From NCBI RefSeq assembly GCF_000368025.1, contig NZ_KB849211.1, positions 123,907 to 187,906 on the forward strand: a DNA stretch of 64,000 bases, written 5' to 3'. Under the pieces are notes generated by a model that did no database searches, was not told where the DNA came from, and was given only the letters and a program-made list of their open reading frames with translations. This document shows, piece by piece, positions 43,919 through 54,144 of this stretch. The position numbers were made by a program, and so were the translations under genes. This DNA comes from Acinetobacter parvus DSM 16617 = CIP 108168. Lineage in GTDB: Bacteria; Pseudomonadota; Gammaproteobacteria; Pseudomonadales; Moraxellaceae. Each line of letters opens with the position of its first letter. The stretch's first letter is position 1.

Positions 43919-44782
43919 ATGCTAAAAAAGCATTCTATACTTTTTATTGCGCTACTCAGCAGTACGCATTTATATGCCAATGTCCCGATTGAATCTCGTG
44001 CCCTAAGCCAACAGCAAGCCAATAACGTCGTTGCAGGTTCTCCAAGTTTAAACTGGGAAATCATGCAAAAGAATCAAAAACTTGAAGAAGAAATTCGTAA
44101 ATTACGCGGCCAGTTAGAAGAACATGACAATGCGATTGAACAACTCAAGAAAGAGCTTGCAAACCGCTATACAGATTTAGACCAGCGTCTGGAGCTACTT
44201 TCACAGAAAATTGATCCACCAGAAGAAAATACCGAAGAAAATGGTGCTACAGATACCGCTCAGGCTGGAACAGAGCGGACAGCAACCCCAATAACACCCA
44301 CCCCGCCTCCAGTAGCGGATGTGACACCTAAACCTCCAGCCCAGACACAGGCCCGTGCTGCTGTGCAGCCACAGACAAATACGGCAACAACAAACACCAC
44401 CAATAACCAGATTGAACTCGAAAAAGCAGCTTATACGGTTGCATTAGATGCATATAAACAAGGTGGCGCTAAAAAGGCAATTGAGCCAATGCAAAACTTT
44501 ATTAAAAACCACCCGAATGGTATTTATGTGGGCAATGCCTATTTTTGGCTGGCTGAGTTCTATTTAGCTGTTGAGCCTGTGGACTATAAGGCAGCCAAGC
44601 AGAATTACAATATTGTTGCCACACGCTATCCTAACTCTGCAAAAGCTTCACGTGCAGTTTATCAGCTGTATAGCATTGCAAAAGATGTAGATAAAAATAC
44701 AGCCTTGGCAAACCAGTATAAGGCCAAGTTGCTTAACAAGTATCCTCAATCTGAGGAAGCGAAATTTATTCAAAAAAAATAA
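43919..44782 (+). CDS. cpoB: Cell division coordinator CpoB/YbgF-like
   Basis: A 287-residue periplasmic protein. Residues 1-20 (KKHSILFIALLSSTHLYA) are a signal peptide; about 55-105 form a coiled coil (KLEEEIRKLRGQLEEHDN and on), then comes a Pro/Thr/Gln-rich linker and, from about 165, three TPR units beginning YTVALDAYKQGGAKKAIEPM. This is the YbgF/CpoB layout, which couples peptidoglycan synthesis and outer-membrane constriction with the Tol system. tol-pal genes are absent from this window, so the gene is separated from them by at least the visible distance. Confidence 0.88.
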   Translation: MLKKHSILFIALLSSTHLYANVPIESRALSQQQANNVVAGSPSLNWEIMQKNQKLEEEIRKLRGQLEEHDNAIEQLKKELANRYTDLDQRLELLSQKIDPPEENTEENGATDTAQAGTERTATPITPTPPPVADVTPKPPAQTQARAAVQPQTNTATTNTTNNQIELEKAAYTVALDAYKQGGAKKAIEPMQNFIKNHPNGIYVGNAYFWLAEFYLAVEPVDYKAAKQNYNIVATRYPNSAKASRAVYQLYSIAKDVDKNTALANQYKAKLLNKYPQSEEAKFIQKK

Positions 44783-44799
44783 CCAACCTCTTCCAATAA

Positions 44800-44829
44800 A
44801 AAAGCCAGTTGATGAAAACTGGCTTTTTA
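44800..44829. terminator. Bidirectional terminator cpoB/ppiD
   Basis: AAAAGCCAGTT/AACTGGCTTTT stem with a short loop, A6 and T5 on the flanks, between convergent genes. Confidence 0.85.
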
Positions 44830-44843
44830 TGCTTAGAACAAAC

Positions 44844-46715
44844 TCATTTGATCTTCGCCTTGGATTTTAAATATTCAGTATAGTCTTCCAAAATCTGTTG
44901 ACCACGGAACTGTTGATAGAGTTTGCTCAACTCATGCATTTGTTCTGGTGGCAACTCACTCGCAATACTGGTGTTCACATTGGAAACAGCAACAATCACC
45001 AGTTCATTTGGCAGTTTAGCTGTTGTAGCAGACCACATACCCTCTTTGCTCGGTGCTGGGATACTAAATGCTGCACGCTCAATCGCACGCTTTAAGCCCT
45101 GAGAACGTGCATATGTACCTGCATCTTCAAAAGTTACCTGTGATTTTGCAACCACCTGCGCCGCAGGTTGCGTTTTAAAATCAGCAAGGATGCTGGCAAT
45201 TTTTGCCTGAGCAGCCTTATAGGCTTTCTCTTCAACCACTTTCGCCTTTACTTCTGCTGTGGCCTGTGCCAATGGCTTGATCCCTGCTGGATGATAGTCA
45301 CGAACCTTAATCCAGATGGTATCGCCATTTGCCAACTGAATATTTGAAGATGCGTTACGATCACCATTCTTCACATCATCATTAAACAATTTGGCCTTAA
45401 CATTCAAATCGCTCAAATATGGGTTATCAGTGGTTAAGGTTACACCCTTAACAGATTCAACACGAGCACCTTTTACTTCCTGTGCAACCGCATCCAGAGA
45501 ATCACTACCAACTACCATTTCATTCAGGCTATTGACCGTATCACTGAATAGATTCGCCAGTTTGGTTTTCTCAACTTCAGCAGTTAAACGTACCTTTTCT
45601 GATTCAAACGATGGCAATTTCACCATTGGAGAATTTGCTTCAATAATGTGATAACCATATTGGGTTTTAACAGGTTTTGAAATTTCACCATTCTTTAATG
45701 CATTGACTGCATTGTCAAAATCAGTTGAGAAAACACCTGGTGCATAGGTCGCCACCAAACCGCCCTGAGTTTTAGAGCCTGGATCATCAGAAAACTGAGC
45801 AGCGGCATCAGCAAATGTCATGCCTGCCTGAATTTTTGCATAGACCTCATTGGCAAGCTTTTGAGCCGCAGCATCATCACGGGCATCCGTGGTGATCAAA
45901 ATATGTTTAACTTGACGTTTTACATCTTTTTGCTGTTTTTCAACAAATGCTTTATAAGCTTGCTGTAAATCGGCATCTGTTACTGCAAGATTGGTCGCAG
46001 GAAGTAATGCTGGGCTTAAAACCACATAATCTACATCAACACTTGCAACCTGCTTGAATTCATTTTTATGCTTGTTGTAGTAATCTGTGATTTCCTGACT
46101 GGAAGCAGTTACACCCTTTTTATAATCATCCAGCTTGATGCTTGCCAAATGCAGGGTACGCTGTTCTGTCTGCAAGTTAGCCAATTGCTGTAGGTCTGAC
46201 TGACTCACCAATGCATAATCCATCAAGGTGGTTGAAATCATTTTCAAGGCATGGTCCTGACGTAGGCTGGCAATCAACCCCTGATTGGTCATGCCCACTG
46301 AACGCAGGTAATTTTCATAGAGCTGCTGGGAAAACTTGCCATTTTCCTGAAAACTCGGCTGTTGCGCCAACATTTGCTCAAGCTGTACATCGCTTAAAGA
46401 AATACCGAGTTTTTCGGCCTGCTGCAAAAGCAAGCTACGCGCAACCAGCGCATCCAGTGCCTTTTGCTGAATCACAGGCAGGTTGAGCAGTGATTCATCA
46501 CCCTTAACCAATGATAAATATTGATCTTTATAATTTTTGGTTGCGCTTTCTAATTCTTTATTAGAAATATCCTGACCGTTAACCGATTTCGCAACGTCTG
46601 CCTTATTGCTACCACTAAAATATCCTTCAATACCTACAAGTGCCAAAGGGGTCAAAAACAAAACTAACAGGACTTTGCCAAGCCAACCCTTAATGACTGT
46701 ACGAAACGATTCCAT
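44844..46715 (-). CDS. ppiD: Periplasmic chaperone/PPIase PpiD-like
   Basis: A 623-residue inner-membrane-anchored SurA-type protein. A single N-terminal helix (WLGKVLLVLFLTPLALVGI) anchors it; residues 36-180 are the SurA_N-like chaperone domain, and a parvulin domain at about 260-360 reads QVKHILITTDA, FADAAAQFSDDPGSKTQGG and VKTQYGYHIIE. A C-terminal chaperone segment follows. It assists proteins emerging from the Sec translocon. The gene lies downstream of a HU gene, the same order as hupB-ppiD in E. coli. Confidence 0.93.
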   Translation of the reverse strand: MESFRTVIKGWLGKVLLVLFLTPLALVGIEGYFSGSNKADVAKSVNGQDISNKELESATKNYKDQYLSLVKGDESLLNLPVIQQKALDALVARSLLLQQAEKLGISLSDVQLEQMLAQQPSFQENGKFSQQLYENYLRSVGMTNQGLIASLRQDHALKMISTTLMDYALVSQSDLQQLANLQTEQRTLHLASIKLDDYKKGVTASSQEITDYYNKHKNEFKQVASVDVDYVVLSPALLPATNLAVTDADLQQAYKAFVEKQQKDVKRQVKHILITTDARDDAAAQKLANEVYAKIQAGMTFADAAAQFSDDPGSKTQGGLVATYAPGVFSTDFDNAVNALKNGEISKPVKTQYGYHIIEANSPMVKLPSFESEKVRLTAEVEKTKLANLFSDTVNSLNEMVVGSDSLDAVAQEVKGARVESVKGVTLTTDNPYLSDLNVKAKLFNDDVKNGDRNASSNIQLANGDTIWIKVRDYHPAGIKPLAQATAEVKAKVVEEKAYKAAQAKIASILADFKTQPAAQVVAKSQVTFEDAGTYARSQGLKRAIERAAFSIPAPSKEGMWSATTAKLPNELVIVAVSNVNTSIASELPPEQMHELSKLYQQFRGQQILEDYTEYLKSKAKIK

Positions 46716-46812
46716 AAGAATTCCAATATTTTATTTCGGGGCAATTTTAACTGAAAAAACAAAGCGAATGAATGCAGAATACGGCTCAAAGCAAATTTTT
46801 CATTCAATAAAT

Positions 46813-46839
46813 AAAAAACGCACCCGAAACGGTGCGTTT
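46813..46839 (-). terminator. Terminator of the HU gene
   Basis: Read on the minus strand, ACGCACC/GGTGCGT pair and a T6 tract follows. Located 16 bases past the HU stop and before ppiD. Confidence 0.8.
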
Positions 46840-46854
46840 ATTGATTTAAAAAGA

Positions 46855-47127
46855 TTACGCAACTGAATCTTTCAAACCCTTACCTGGTTTAAAGCTAGGC
46901 ACTTTGCTTGCTTTAATTTGAAGCTCTTCACCCGTTTTAGGATTGCGACCAGTACGTGCAGCACGTTCTTTAACGCTAAATGTACCAAAACCAACTAAAG
47001 TAACCGTATCACCGCTTTTAAGTGCTTCAGTGATTGACGCAATCGTTGCATCGAGTGCCTTACCAGCATCCGACTTAGATACTCCCCCTTTTTCAGCAAT
47101 CGCATCAATTAATTCTGATTTATTCAT
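46855..47127 (-). CDS. hupB: DNA-binding protein HU
   Basis: A 90-residue HU-type nucleoid protein. It starts [20 protein letters not shown], has the [20 protein letters not shown] core and the DNA-contacting [20 protein letters not shown] arm, ending [10 protein letters not shown] start at the ATG at 47127 as in all HU proteins; the longer frame adds MFFI. HU bends and compacts DNA as a dimer. Its position upstream of ppiD supports the hupB name. A homologue of IHF type is excluded by the arm sequence. Confidence 0.96.
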   Translation of the reverse strand: MNKSELIDAIAEKGGVSKSDAGKALDATIASITEALKSGDTVTLVGFGTFSVKERAARTGRNPKTGEELQIKASKVPSFKPGKGLKDSVA

Positions 47128-47292
47128 GATAAAAAACATCCTCTTAATATCGTTTGTTAAGATCCAAGGCTATAGTTTAAAAGGCCATGCCGCCTTTATA
47201 GCAATGCTTTAGGGGAGAACGCAATACCAGAAAGACCTTTTAGCAAAAATAAATACTCAAAAACCACATAAACAGACGAGTGCCTATATTTT

Positions 47293-47748
47293 TTACTTTT
47301 TATTCAATTTACTCTTTAATTGATTATTTTCTTCAATCAATGCATCTACTTTAATATGTAGCTGAACTAAAAGTTGCTCGATATGCTGGAGATCTTTTGG
47401 AGTGACTAGACCAATACGATTCAACGAATGATTCACACCTGTATCCAGAATTTTTTCCACCTTGTCTTTGGTGTCAGTCACCGACTCTTTGGCTTTCTCA
47501 GTCACTTTTCCAACGGTGTTATCAGCAAAATCTACAGTCTTGGATTCTAGCTCTTCACCCACCTTGACCAGAGAGTCAAATAATTTATTTCCCTCTTCTT
47601 CGGCGCGTGAAAAAGCTCCCAAACCTGCCAGCCAGATTTGTTGTGTATACTTTTTGAAATCGAGTGCAGATTTCTTCGAACTCTTTGATTTTGGCTTAGT
47701 TTTTACCTCAGCTTCTTCATTCGGATTTTCTATGTTCGAGTTATCCAT
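47293..47748 (-). CDS. Phasin-family granule-associated protein
   Basis: A 151-residue protein resembling the poly(3-hydroxyalkanoate) granule-associated PhaM/phasin group. After a charged N-terminus rich in Lys and Glu comes YTQQIWLAGLGAFSRAEEEG and the long amphipathic helix with LFDSLVKVGEELESKTVDFA, then a C-terminal leucine-zipper-like segment (IEQLLVQLHIKVDALIEENN). Such proteins coat carbon-storage granules or bind DNA and synthase. No pha genes lie nearby, so its substrate here is uncertain. Confidence 0.8.
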   Translation of the reverse strand: MDNSNIENPNEEAEVKTKPKSKSSKKSALDFKKYTQQIWLAGLGAFSRAEEEGNKLFDSLVKVGEELESKTVDFADNTVGKVTEKAKESVTDTKDKVEKILDTGVNHSLNRIGLVTPKDLQHIEQLLVQLHIKVDALIEENNQLKSKLNKK

Positions 47749-47957
47749 TGACCATTGCTCCCAAGCACTTTACAAACAGTATGTGGTATTTAACCATAAA
47801 AATGATTTTATAATATCAAAATTAAGACTTGATCGTTTTATAAAACTGTTCTACAAAGCAACAAAGACCTGTAAATTATTTTTAATAATTGAGTAAGGAT
47901 GATCAGGCTTACAAGTCTTGTTGTTTTATAGCGATATTGGTAAGGAAAAATCAATCA

Positions 47958-48596
47958 ATGAACGAAAGCTCAAAATCCAAACATTTATGGCTAAATGTGA
48001 CATTGATTGCTTTAGAGACTTTTTTTTCCTTTATTTTAACCCACGATGCCACCCTGCGCTTACAGGCACAGAAACTGATCCAGAAAAAAACCACGATCAG
48101 GATAAACAGCTACATCCCTTTCTTTGATTTTTACATTCAGTTCACTGAAAAAGGCATTTTATTCGACCTTGCCGCCAATGATCGTACAATTGATGTCGAG
48201 ATCAACACCACACTGATTGACCTAATTAAAATTTTCATCTTTAGCAATCAGCAAAGTCTATACAATATGCGGATTATGGGTAAGCCCGAACTTACCACAG
48301 ACCTGACCGATGTATTACAGCACCTCACCCTGTCCAGAATTTTGGTCAACTGGCGTGAATGGTTCAACCACTTTGAAAATGATGCGGAAGCCGTTGCTTC
48401 CCAACAGCGCATTACCCCACTGCTTGATAAAATTGACCAGCAACGTTCTGAAATCAACACTTTGCTGGTTGAAGCAAAACAATACCAGAACCGTATTCAC
48501 CGCATGCAAAAACGCCAGCGCCTGATCAATATTGGCTTTGCTGTATTGAGCTTTATTTTTATTGCCTTTTTTGTTTATAATATGTGGATACAATAA
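47958..48596 (+). CDS. UbiJ-like SCP2-domain membrane protein
   Basis: A 212-residue protein with an SCP2-type lipid-binding region (about 25-105) and a C-terminal coiled coil, the layout of UbiJ, which binds lipids for ubiquinone assembly with UbiB/UbiK. MRIMGKPELTTDLTDVLQHL is the most UbiJ-like block. Unlike UbiJ it ends in a transmembrane helix, INIGFAVLSFIFIAFFVYN. I start at ATG 47958; the frame runs upstream to 47889 but that part lacks family similarity. No other ubi genes are adjacent, so the role is uncertain. Confidence 0.6.
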   Translation: MNESSKSKHLWLNVTLIALETFFSFILTHDATLRLQAQKLIQKKTTIRINSYIPFFDFYIQFTEKGILFDLAANDRTIDVEINTTLIDLIKIFIFSNQQSLYNMRIMGKPELTTDLTDVLQHLTLSRILVNWREWFNHFENDAEAVASQQRITPLLDKIDQQRSEINTLLVEAKQYQNRIHRMQKRQRLINIGFAVLSFIFIAFFVYNMWIQ

Positions 48597-48641
48597 TTTC
48601 ATAATATTTTACTTTTCACACGCATAATGACGATTTAAAAC

Positions 48642-48668
48642 TTGACTATTTTAGTCGGAATTCATAAA
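48642..48668 (+). promoter_or_regulatory. IscR type 1 site and isc promoter
   Basis: TTGACTATTTTAGTCGG at 48642-48658 fits the IscR type 1 consensus YYGACTRwwwYAGTCRR at every position. Its TTGACT also serves as a -35 element, with a -10-like ATAAAA about 17 bases later. A second partial match (TTTAGTCATCTAGTC) follows near 48669. Holo-IscR bound here should block the promoter, giving iron-sulfur feedback. Confidence 0.85.
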
Positions 48669-48703
48669 ATTTAGTCATCTAGTCTAATCATGTGTATCGA
48701 ATT

Positions 48704-49177
48704 ATGCGTCTTACAACTCGTGGTCGTTACGCAGTGACTGCTCTACTTGATTTAGCTTTGCAGCCAACTGAACAAACAATCACGCTTGCGGAAATAGCAG
48801 CTCGCCAATCCATTTCAGTCGCTTATTTGGAACAGTTATTTGCAAAACTTAAGCGTCACGGGTTAGTTTCAAGTGTTCGTGGTGCAAATGGTGGTTATCA
48901 CCTTGCACGACATGCCAGTGAAATCACCGTACTAGAAATTATTGAAGCTGTAAATGAAACGGTCGATGCGACTCGTTGTGACCACAAAGGCAACTGCCAA
49001 AATGGTGCAATGTGCTTAACGCATGACTTATGGCAAGAACTCTCCCACCATATTGCCGATTATCTTGCAAAAATCAATCTTGCTGACCTGATTTCCCGTG
49101 ACAACGTTCAAACTGTTGCCATTCGCCAGAATTCAGTAAGTCTCGATTCAGCCTTTCTATCGGTTACAGGTATTTGA
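48704..49177 (+). CDS. iscR: Iron-sulfur cluster regulator IscR
   Basis: A 157-residue Rrf2-family repressor/activator. The winged helix begins [19 protein letters not shown] with [19 protein letters not shown] as the recognition helix, and the [2Fe-2S] ligands lie in [17 protein letters not shown] (three Cys with five-residue gaps, plus His). The conserved start MRLT fixes ATG 48704; the frame is open from GTG 48692. It heads the isc operon and represses it when cluster-bound. Confidence 0.96.
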   Translation: MRLTTRGRYAVTALLDLALQPTEQTITLAEIAARQSISVAYLEQLFAKLKRHGLVSSVRGANGGYHLARHASEITVLEIIEAVNETVDATRCDHKGNCQNGAMCLTHDLWQELSHHIADYLAKINLADLISRDNVQTVAIRQNSVSLDSAFLSVTGI

Positions 49178-49178
49178 C

Positions 49179-50399
49179 ATGAAACGCCCAATTTATCTTG
49201 ATTATGCAGCAACAACACCATTACTTCCTGAAGTTGCAGAACGTATGATGGAATGCTTAACTTTCGAAGGGACTTTTGGTAACCCTGCCTCACGCTCACA
49301 TGCTTATGGCTGGCAGGCTGAAGAAAAAGTTGAATATGCCCGTGAGCAAGTGGCCAATCTGATCAAGGCTGATCCTCGTGAAATCGTCTGGACTTCAGGT
49401 GCAACTGAATCTGACAACCTGGCACTTAAAGGAATTGCCCAATTCTACGGTTCAAAAGGCAAACACATCATTACCAGTAAAATCGAACACAAAGCTGTGT
49501 TAGATACTTGCCGCGAGCTAGAAGAACAAGGTTTTGAAATTACTTATTTAGAACCCGAACCACGTACAGGTTTAATTACGCCTGAAATGGTGAAAGCAGC
49601 TTTACGTCCAGATACCATTCTTGTATCGCTCATGATGGTGAACAATGAAATCGGTACGATTACTGACGTAGCAGCTATTGGCGAGCTAACACGTGCGAAT
49701 AAAACATTCTTACACGTTGATGCTGCACAGGCAGCTGGTAAAGTTGAAATCGATCTTTCAACCATGAAAATTGATTTAATGAGCTTCTCTGGTCATAAAA
49801 TTTATGGCCCTAAAGGAATTGGTGCTCTATTTGTCCGCCGTAGCCCACGTGTTCGCTTAAAAGCACAAATGCATGGTGGTGGTCATGAGCGCGGTATGCG
49901 TTCTGGTACTTTAGCAACTCATCAAATTGTAGGTATGGGTGAAGCTTTCGAAATTGCTGGAAAAACCATGCAAGCAGAACAAGAGCGTCTTCGCCACCTA
50001 CGTGACAAACTTTGGAATGGCTTCCAACAAGACCTTGAGCAAGTGTTCTTGAATGGTCATCCGACTGAGAACGTTGCAAACTATCTTAATGTCAGCTTTA
50101 ACTTCGTTGAAGGTGAATCATTAATGATGGCGTTAAAAGATCTTGCAGTATCAAGTGGTTCAGCATGTACATCTGCAACATTAGAGCCGTCATATGTATT
50201 ACGTGCTTTAGGTTTATCCGATGAATTAGCACATAGTTCAATTCGTTTTAGTTTTGGTAAATATACAACTGAAGCAGATATTGATCATGTGTTAACAATT
50301 ACCAAAGCTGCTGTTGAGAAATTACGTGAACTTTCTCCGCTTTGGGATATGTATAAAGAAGGTATCGACCTTTCAACAGTTGAATGGGCTGAACACTAA
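49179..50399 (+). CDS. iscS: Cysteine desulfurase IscS
   Basis: A 406-residue PLP enzyme converting cysteine to alanine and a protein persulfide, the sulfur source for clusters and for tRNA thiolation. The PLP lysine is in [17 protein letters not shown], the His contacting the cofactor in [10 protein letters not shown], and the mobile active-site Cys in [17 protein letters not shown] near residue 330. It begins one base after the iscR stop, so translation is probably coupled. The C-terminal [11 protein letters not shown] is the IscU-docking end. Confidence 0.97.
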   Translation: MKRPIYLDYAATTPLLPEVAERMMECLTFEGTFGNPASRSHAYGWQAEEKVEYAREQVANLIKADPREIVWTSGATESDNLALKGIAQFYGSKGKHIITSKIEHKAVLDTCRELEEQGFEITYLEPEPRTGLITPEMVKAALRPDTILVSLMMVNNEIGTITDVAAIGELTRANKTFLHVDAAQAAGKVEIDLSTMKIDLMSFSGHKIYGPKGIGALFVRRSPRVRLKAQMHGGGHERGMRSGTLATHQIVGMGEAFEIAGKTMQAEQERLRHLRDKLWNGFQQDLEQVFLNGHPTENVANYLNVSFNFVEGESLMMALKDLAVSSGSACTSATLEPSYVLRALGLSDELAHSSIRFSFGKYTTEADIDHVLTITKAAVEKLRELSPLWDMYKEGIDLSTVEWAEH

Positions 50400-50490
50400 T
50401 TCATTGGAGTTTGAATTGAACTCTTCATTGAAAACAGTGTTTTAACCCTCATATTAATATTAGGCTGACCCCGAGGTTTGGAGAAGCGAC

Positions 50491-50880
50491 ATGGCTTATA
50501 GTGAAAAGGTAATTGATCATTACGAAAACCCTCGTAATGTTGGTGTATTAGACAAAAATGCAGAAAACGTAGGTACAGGTATGGTCGGCGCACCTGCATG
50601 TGGCGACGTGATGCGTTTACAAATTCAAGTCGATGACAATGGCGTAATTGAAGAAGCTCGCTTCAAGACTTATGGCTGTGGTTCTGCAATCGCATCAAGT
50701 TCACTGGTAACCGAATGGTTAAAAGGTAAAACGCTTGATGAAGCTCAAGCGATCAAAAACATTGATATCGCGACTGAACTTGCACTTCCACCAGTAAAAG
50801 TACACTGCTCTGTCTTGGCTGAAGATGCAATTAAAGCTGCGATTGAAGACTATCGTGGTAAGAAAGCGAAAGCTGTGTGA
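50491..50880 (+). CDS. iscU: Iron-sulfur scaffold IscU
   Basis: The 129-residue scaffold on which [2Fe-2S] clusters form. The three ligand Cys are in [21 protein letters not shown] and [12 protein letters not shown], and the HscA recognition motif LPPVK is present just before the third Cys. The start [18 protein letters not shown] is canonical, with TGGAG upstream. It lies 91 bases after iscS, a wider gap than its other neighbours. Confidence 0.97.
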   Translation: MAYSEKVIDHYENPRNVGVLDKNAENVGTGMVGAPACGDVMRLQIQVDDNGVIEEARFKTYGCGSAIASSSLVTEWLKGKTLDEAQAIKNIDIATELALPPVKVHCSVLAEDAIKAAIEDYRGKKAKAV

Positions 50881-50905
50881 TGACCGAAATAATATTGGAG
50901 TTTTC

Positions 50906-51226
50906 ATGATCCATTTAACTGAAAATGCTGCGACTCACATCAGCAATTACCTGCAAAACCGCGGTAAGGGTGAAGGCATTCGTATTGGTGTGAAAACTTC
51001 GGGTTGTTCTGGGTTGGCCTATGTACTTGAGTTTGTCGATGATATCGATACACATGATCAAGTGTTTGAGCAACTCGGTGTTAAAGTTTTTGTTGACCCT
51101 AAAAGCCTTGTTTATCTCAATGGTTTAGAGATGGATTATGTGAAAAATGGTTTGAATGAAGGCTTTGAATTTAACAACCCTAACCAAAAAGGTGAATGTG
51201 GTTGCGGTGAATCATTTACCGTCTAA
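50906..51226 (+). CDS. iscA: Iron-sulfur assembly protein IscA
   Basis: A 106-residue A-type carrier with the three conserved Cys: Cys34 in [14 protein letters not shown] and the pair in [10 protein letters not shown] at the C-terminus. It delivers iron or clusters, especially for [4Fe-4S] targets. ATG 50906 follows TTGGAG by 5 bases and matches the family start MIxLTxxAA; the frame is open from 50825 within iscU. 25 bases separate it from iscU. Confidence 0.96.
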   Translation: MIHLTENAATHISNYLQNRGKGEGIRIGVKTSGCSGLAYVLEFVDDIDTHDQVFEQLGVKVFVDPKSLVYLNGLEMDYVKNGLNEGFEFNNPNQKGECGCGESFTV

Positions 51227-51252
51227 CTAGCAACACCCTCTTTCTTTTCGTC

Positions 51253-51277
51253 AAAACAGTGTGTTCCGCACTGTTTT
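51253..51277 (+). promoter_or_regulatory. Intra-operon hairpin between iscA and hscB
   Basis: AAAACAGTG/CACTGTTTT, a perfect 9-bp stem with a 7-base loop, in the 83-base gap. Only four T end the stem, so it may attenuate, stabilise or direct processing of the isc mRNA rather than terminate fully. Confidence 0.5.
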
Positions 51278-51309
51278 AACGTATTTATTAATAGCGGAAT
51301 TCATCTCCC

Positions 51310-51828
51310 ATGAATCATTTTGAGTTGTTCCAATTACCAGAAGCACTCGATATAGATTTAGCAGCTTTAAAAAAACAATTTTTAAGTTTGCAACAGCAAT
51401 ATCATCCCGATAAAGCCACTGACAAAGATCAAGCATTGATCAAGTCGAGTGAAATCAATCAAGCGTATAAAGTACTCTCACAAGTTGATAGTCGTGCGGC
51501 GTATTTACTTGGCTTAAAAAAACAAGATCATCACTTGGATCAGTCCATTAGCGATTTTGAATTTTTACAATCTGCACTCGAAATGCGTGAACAGCTTGAC
51601 GAAGCCACCTCCACCGAGCAACTTAGTACTTTAAAAGTTGAAGTTCAGCAATGGATTGACGGTTTAGTTCGTGAATTTAAAATCGATTTTGCTGAAGAAG
51701 ATTGGGCTGAGGCTCGTGATACCGTTCGTAAACTACGTTTTTTTCAACGTGTCATGAATGATATTGATAAAGCCGAAGATCGTATGTTGGACGAAGAAGA
51801 TGGCTTCGATCTCGATGATGATTTTTAA
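51310..51828 (+). CDS. hscB: Co-chaperone HscB
   Basis: A 172-residue J-domain protein that brings IscU to HscA. The HPD motif is at residues 32-34 ([10 protein letters not shown]) in a J domain starting [16 protein letters not shown]; the C-terminal helical bundle (about 90-165; [17 protein letters not shown]) binds IscU. Length and gene order are typical. Confidence 0.95.
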   Translation: MNHFELFQLPEALDIDLAALKKQFLSLQQQYHPDKATDKDQALIKSSEINQAYKVLSQVDSRAAYLLGLKKQDHHLDQSISDFEFLQSALEMREQLDEATSTEQLSTLKVEVQQWIDGLVREFKIDFAEEDWAEARDTVRKLRFFQRVMNDIDKAEDRMLDEEDGFDLDDDF

Positions 51829-51866
51829 TCCGCTGTTACCAAATATTTTCAAGGGATACCGCACGC

Positions 51867-53726
51867 ATGGCACTTTTGCAAATTGCTGAACCAGGTCAAT
51901 CTACTGCTCCGCATCAACATCGTATTGCGATCGGCATTGACTTAGGGACAACCCACTCTTTAGTGGCGACAGTGCTATCGGGAAAACCGAAAGTTCTGCA
52001 AGATGACAAAGATCGTGTATTACTACCGTCGATTGTTCATTACGCAAAAGATTCAACGACGTTTGGTTATGAAGCCAAGCCGTTTATGATGACTGACCCC
52101 AAAAATACTGTTGTTTCAGTAAAACGTTTTATGGGTCGCTCGCAAGCAGATATCAAATTTCAGCATCCGTATACACTTGTTGGTGCAGAAAATGAGATGC
52201 CAGCATTTCAAACTGCTGCTGGTCGTAAAACGCCTGTCGAAATTTCTGCAGACATTTTAAAGCAGTTAAAAGATCGTGCCGAAGCAAGCCTCAACAACCC
52301 TATCAACGGTGCAGTGATCACTGTTCCAGCATATTTTGATGAAGCACAACGCCAAGCGACACGTGATGCTGCTCAACTTGCAGGTTTGAATGTTTTACGT
52401 TTGTTGAATGAACCAACGGCTGCCGCGGTTGCCTATGGATTAGACCAAGATACCAATCTCAGTACAGACCGTAATTATGTGATTTACGATTTAGGGGGCG
52501 GTACTTTTGACGTCTCCATCCTACGTTTCTCACAAGGTGTTTTTGAAGTTCTTGCGACTGGTGGACATACCGCGCTTGGTGGTGATGACCTTGACCGCTT
52601 AATCGTAAAATGGGCAAAAAAACAGCTTAATATCGAAACTTTAAGCGATGAAGAATATGCTGTTTTTATTGTGGCAGCGCGTCAAGCCAAAGAATACTTA
52701 ACAGATCATGAAGCTGCTGAATTAAAATTACTGGATGATCGTCTCACTTTAGATCGTCCGACCTTTGAATCGATTATTCAAGTTGCACTCGATAAAACCA
52801 TGAGTGTATGTAAACGTGTACTGCGTGATGCTAAACTTGAACTCGATGAAATCGAACATGTGGTTTTAGTAGGTGGTTCAACACGTTCATATGCCGTACA
52901 AAAAGCTGTACGCGAATTATTTGAACGTGAACCACTCTGTACGATCAATCCTGATGAAGTCGTTGCAATTGGCGCATCTATTACCGCCAACCAGCTCATT
53001 GGCAACAGTCAAGATGGTTCATTACTGCTTGATGTCACGCCACTTTCTCTTGGTCTAGAAACCATGGGTGGATTGGTTGAACGTTTGATTTCACGAAACA
53101 CAGCAATTCCAGTCGCTCGCCGTCAAGAATTTACCACTTATCAAGATGGCCAAACCGCGATGTTGATTCATGTGGTACAAGGTGAACGTGATTTAGTCGA
53201 GCATTGTCGTTCATTGGGTCGCTTTGTTTTACATGGCATCCCACCAATGACTGCGGGTCAAGCACGTATTGAAGTGACCTTCCAAGTTGATGCGGATGGC
53301 TTACTGACAGTATCTGCGAAAGAAACCACTTCTGGTGTTCAAGCGCAAATTGATATCAAACCATCTTATGGTCTATCTGCAGCGGATACTGAACGCCTCT
53401 TGGTTGAAGGTTTCCAACATGCTGAAGAAGACAAACAATTGCGCCATCTGCAAGAAACAAAAGTGGAAGCACAACGTGAGTTGGAAGCTTTAGAACAAGC
53501 GTTAAAAGCAGATACTGACTTACTCTCTCAGCAACAAGCACGAGATCTAATTCTTGCTGCTGAAGCGTTAAAAGCTCGCCTTAAAACCGATGAGCTTGCA
53601 GCAATTGAACAGGCTGTTCAACAGCTTAAAATTCACAGTGATGCCTTTGCCGCGTTGCGTATGAATCGACATATTGACCATGCCTTAAAAGGTACGAAAC
53701 TTGAAGATTGGTCAAACTCAAACTAA
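51867..53726 (+). CDS. hscA: Hsp70-type chaperone HscA
   Basis: A 619-residue specialised Hsp70 that uses ATP to release clusters from IscU. The ATPase domain shows [49 protein letters not shown] and [30 protein letters not shown] is the adenosine block. The substrate domain follows from about 390 with [20 protein letters not shown]. It lies 38 bases after hscB with CAAGGGATA upstream. Confidence 0.97.
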   Translation: MALLQIAEPGQSTAPHQHRIAIGIDLGTTHSLVATVLSGKPKVLQDDKDRVLLPSIVHYAKDSTTFGYEAKPFMMTDPKNTVVSVKRFMGRSQADIKFQHPYTLVGAENEMPAFQTAAGRKTPVEISADILKQLKDRAEASLNNPINGAVITVPAYFDEAQRQATRDAAQLAGLNVLRLLNEPTAAAVAYGLDQDTNLSTDRNYVIYDLGGGTFDVSILRFSQGVFEVLATGGHTALGGDDLDRLIVKWAKKQLNIETLSDEEYAVFIVAARQAKEYLTDHEAAELKLLDDRLTLDRPTFESIIQVALDKTMSVCKRVLRDAKLELDEIEHVVLVGGSTRSYAVQKAVRELFEREPLCTINPDEVVAIGASITANQLIGNSQDGSLLLDVTPLSLGLETMGGLVERLISRNTAIPVARRQEFTTYQDGQTAMLIHVVQGERDLVEHCRSLGRFVLHGIPPMTAGQARIEVTFQVDADGLLTVSAKETTSGVQAQIDIKPSYGLSAADTERLLVEGFQHAEEDKQLRHLQETKVEAQRELEALEQALKADTDLLSQQQARDLILAAEALKARLKTDELAAIEQAVQQLKIHSDAFAALRMNRHIDHALKGTKLEDWSNSN

Positions 53727-53743
53727 AGGTATAGGTGATCAAT

Positions 53744-54082
53744 ATGCCACGTATTAAAGTTCTTCCTCATGCACAAATTTGCCCAGAAGGTGCAGAATTT
53801 GAAGTCGAACAAAATGCCAATTTATGCCAAAGTTTATTAAAACAAGGCATTAAAATTGAACATGCTTGCGACATGTCTGCAGCATGTACGACTTGCCACG
53901 TGATTGTTCGTAAAGGATTCGATAGCCTTGAAGAAATGAACGATGTTGAAGCAGATCTACTTGATCGTGCATGGGGTTTAGAGCCTGACTCTCGCCTGTC
54001 ATGTCAGGTTGAGATCGTTGATGAAGACTTAGAAATTGAAATTCCGAAATATACGATTAATCATGCTTCGGAAAATCACTAA
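53744..54082 (+). CDS. fdx: Isc-type [2Fe-2S] ferredoxin
   Basis: A 112-residue adrenodoxin-type ferredoxin supplying electrons for cluster assembly. Ligand Cys are in EHACDMSAACTTCHVIV and RLSCQVEIVD, with the extra conserved Cys of Isc ferredoxins in ACTTC. I start at ATG 53744, preceded by AGGTGATCAAT; GTG 53735 is the alternative and adds three residues. It ends the isc operon; no iscX follows before the terminator. Confidence 0.95.
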   Translation: MPRIKVLPHAQICPEGAEFEVEQNANLCQSLLKQGIKIEHACDMSAACTTCHVIVRKGFDSLEEMNDVEADLLDRAWGLEPDSRLSCQVEIVDEDLEIEIPKYTINHASENH

Positions 54083-54094
54083 GCTTTATCCATC

Positions 54095-54126
54095 AAAAAA
54101 CTCCTCTTTATTAGAGGAGTTTTTTA
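54095..54126 (+). terminator. Terminator of the isc operon
   Basis: AAACTCCTCT/AGAGGAGTTT stem with a 4-base loop, A6 and T6 flanks, 12 bases past fdx. It can also serve the convergent cyclase gene. Confidence 0.88.
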
Positions 54127-54144
54127 TTCAAGAATAAATCTGGA

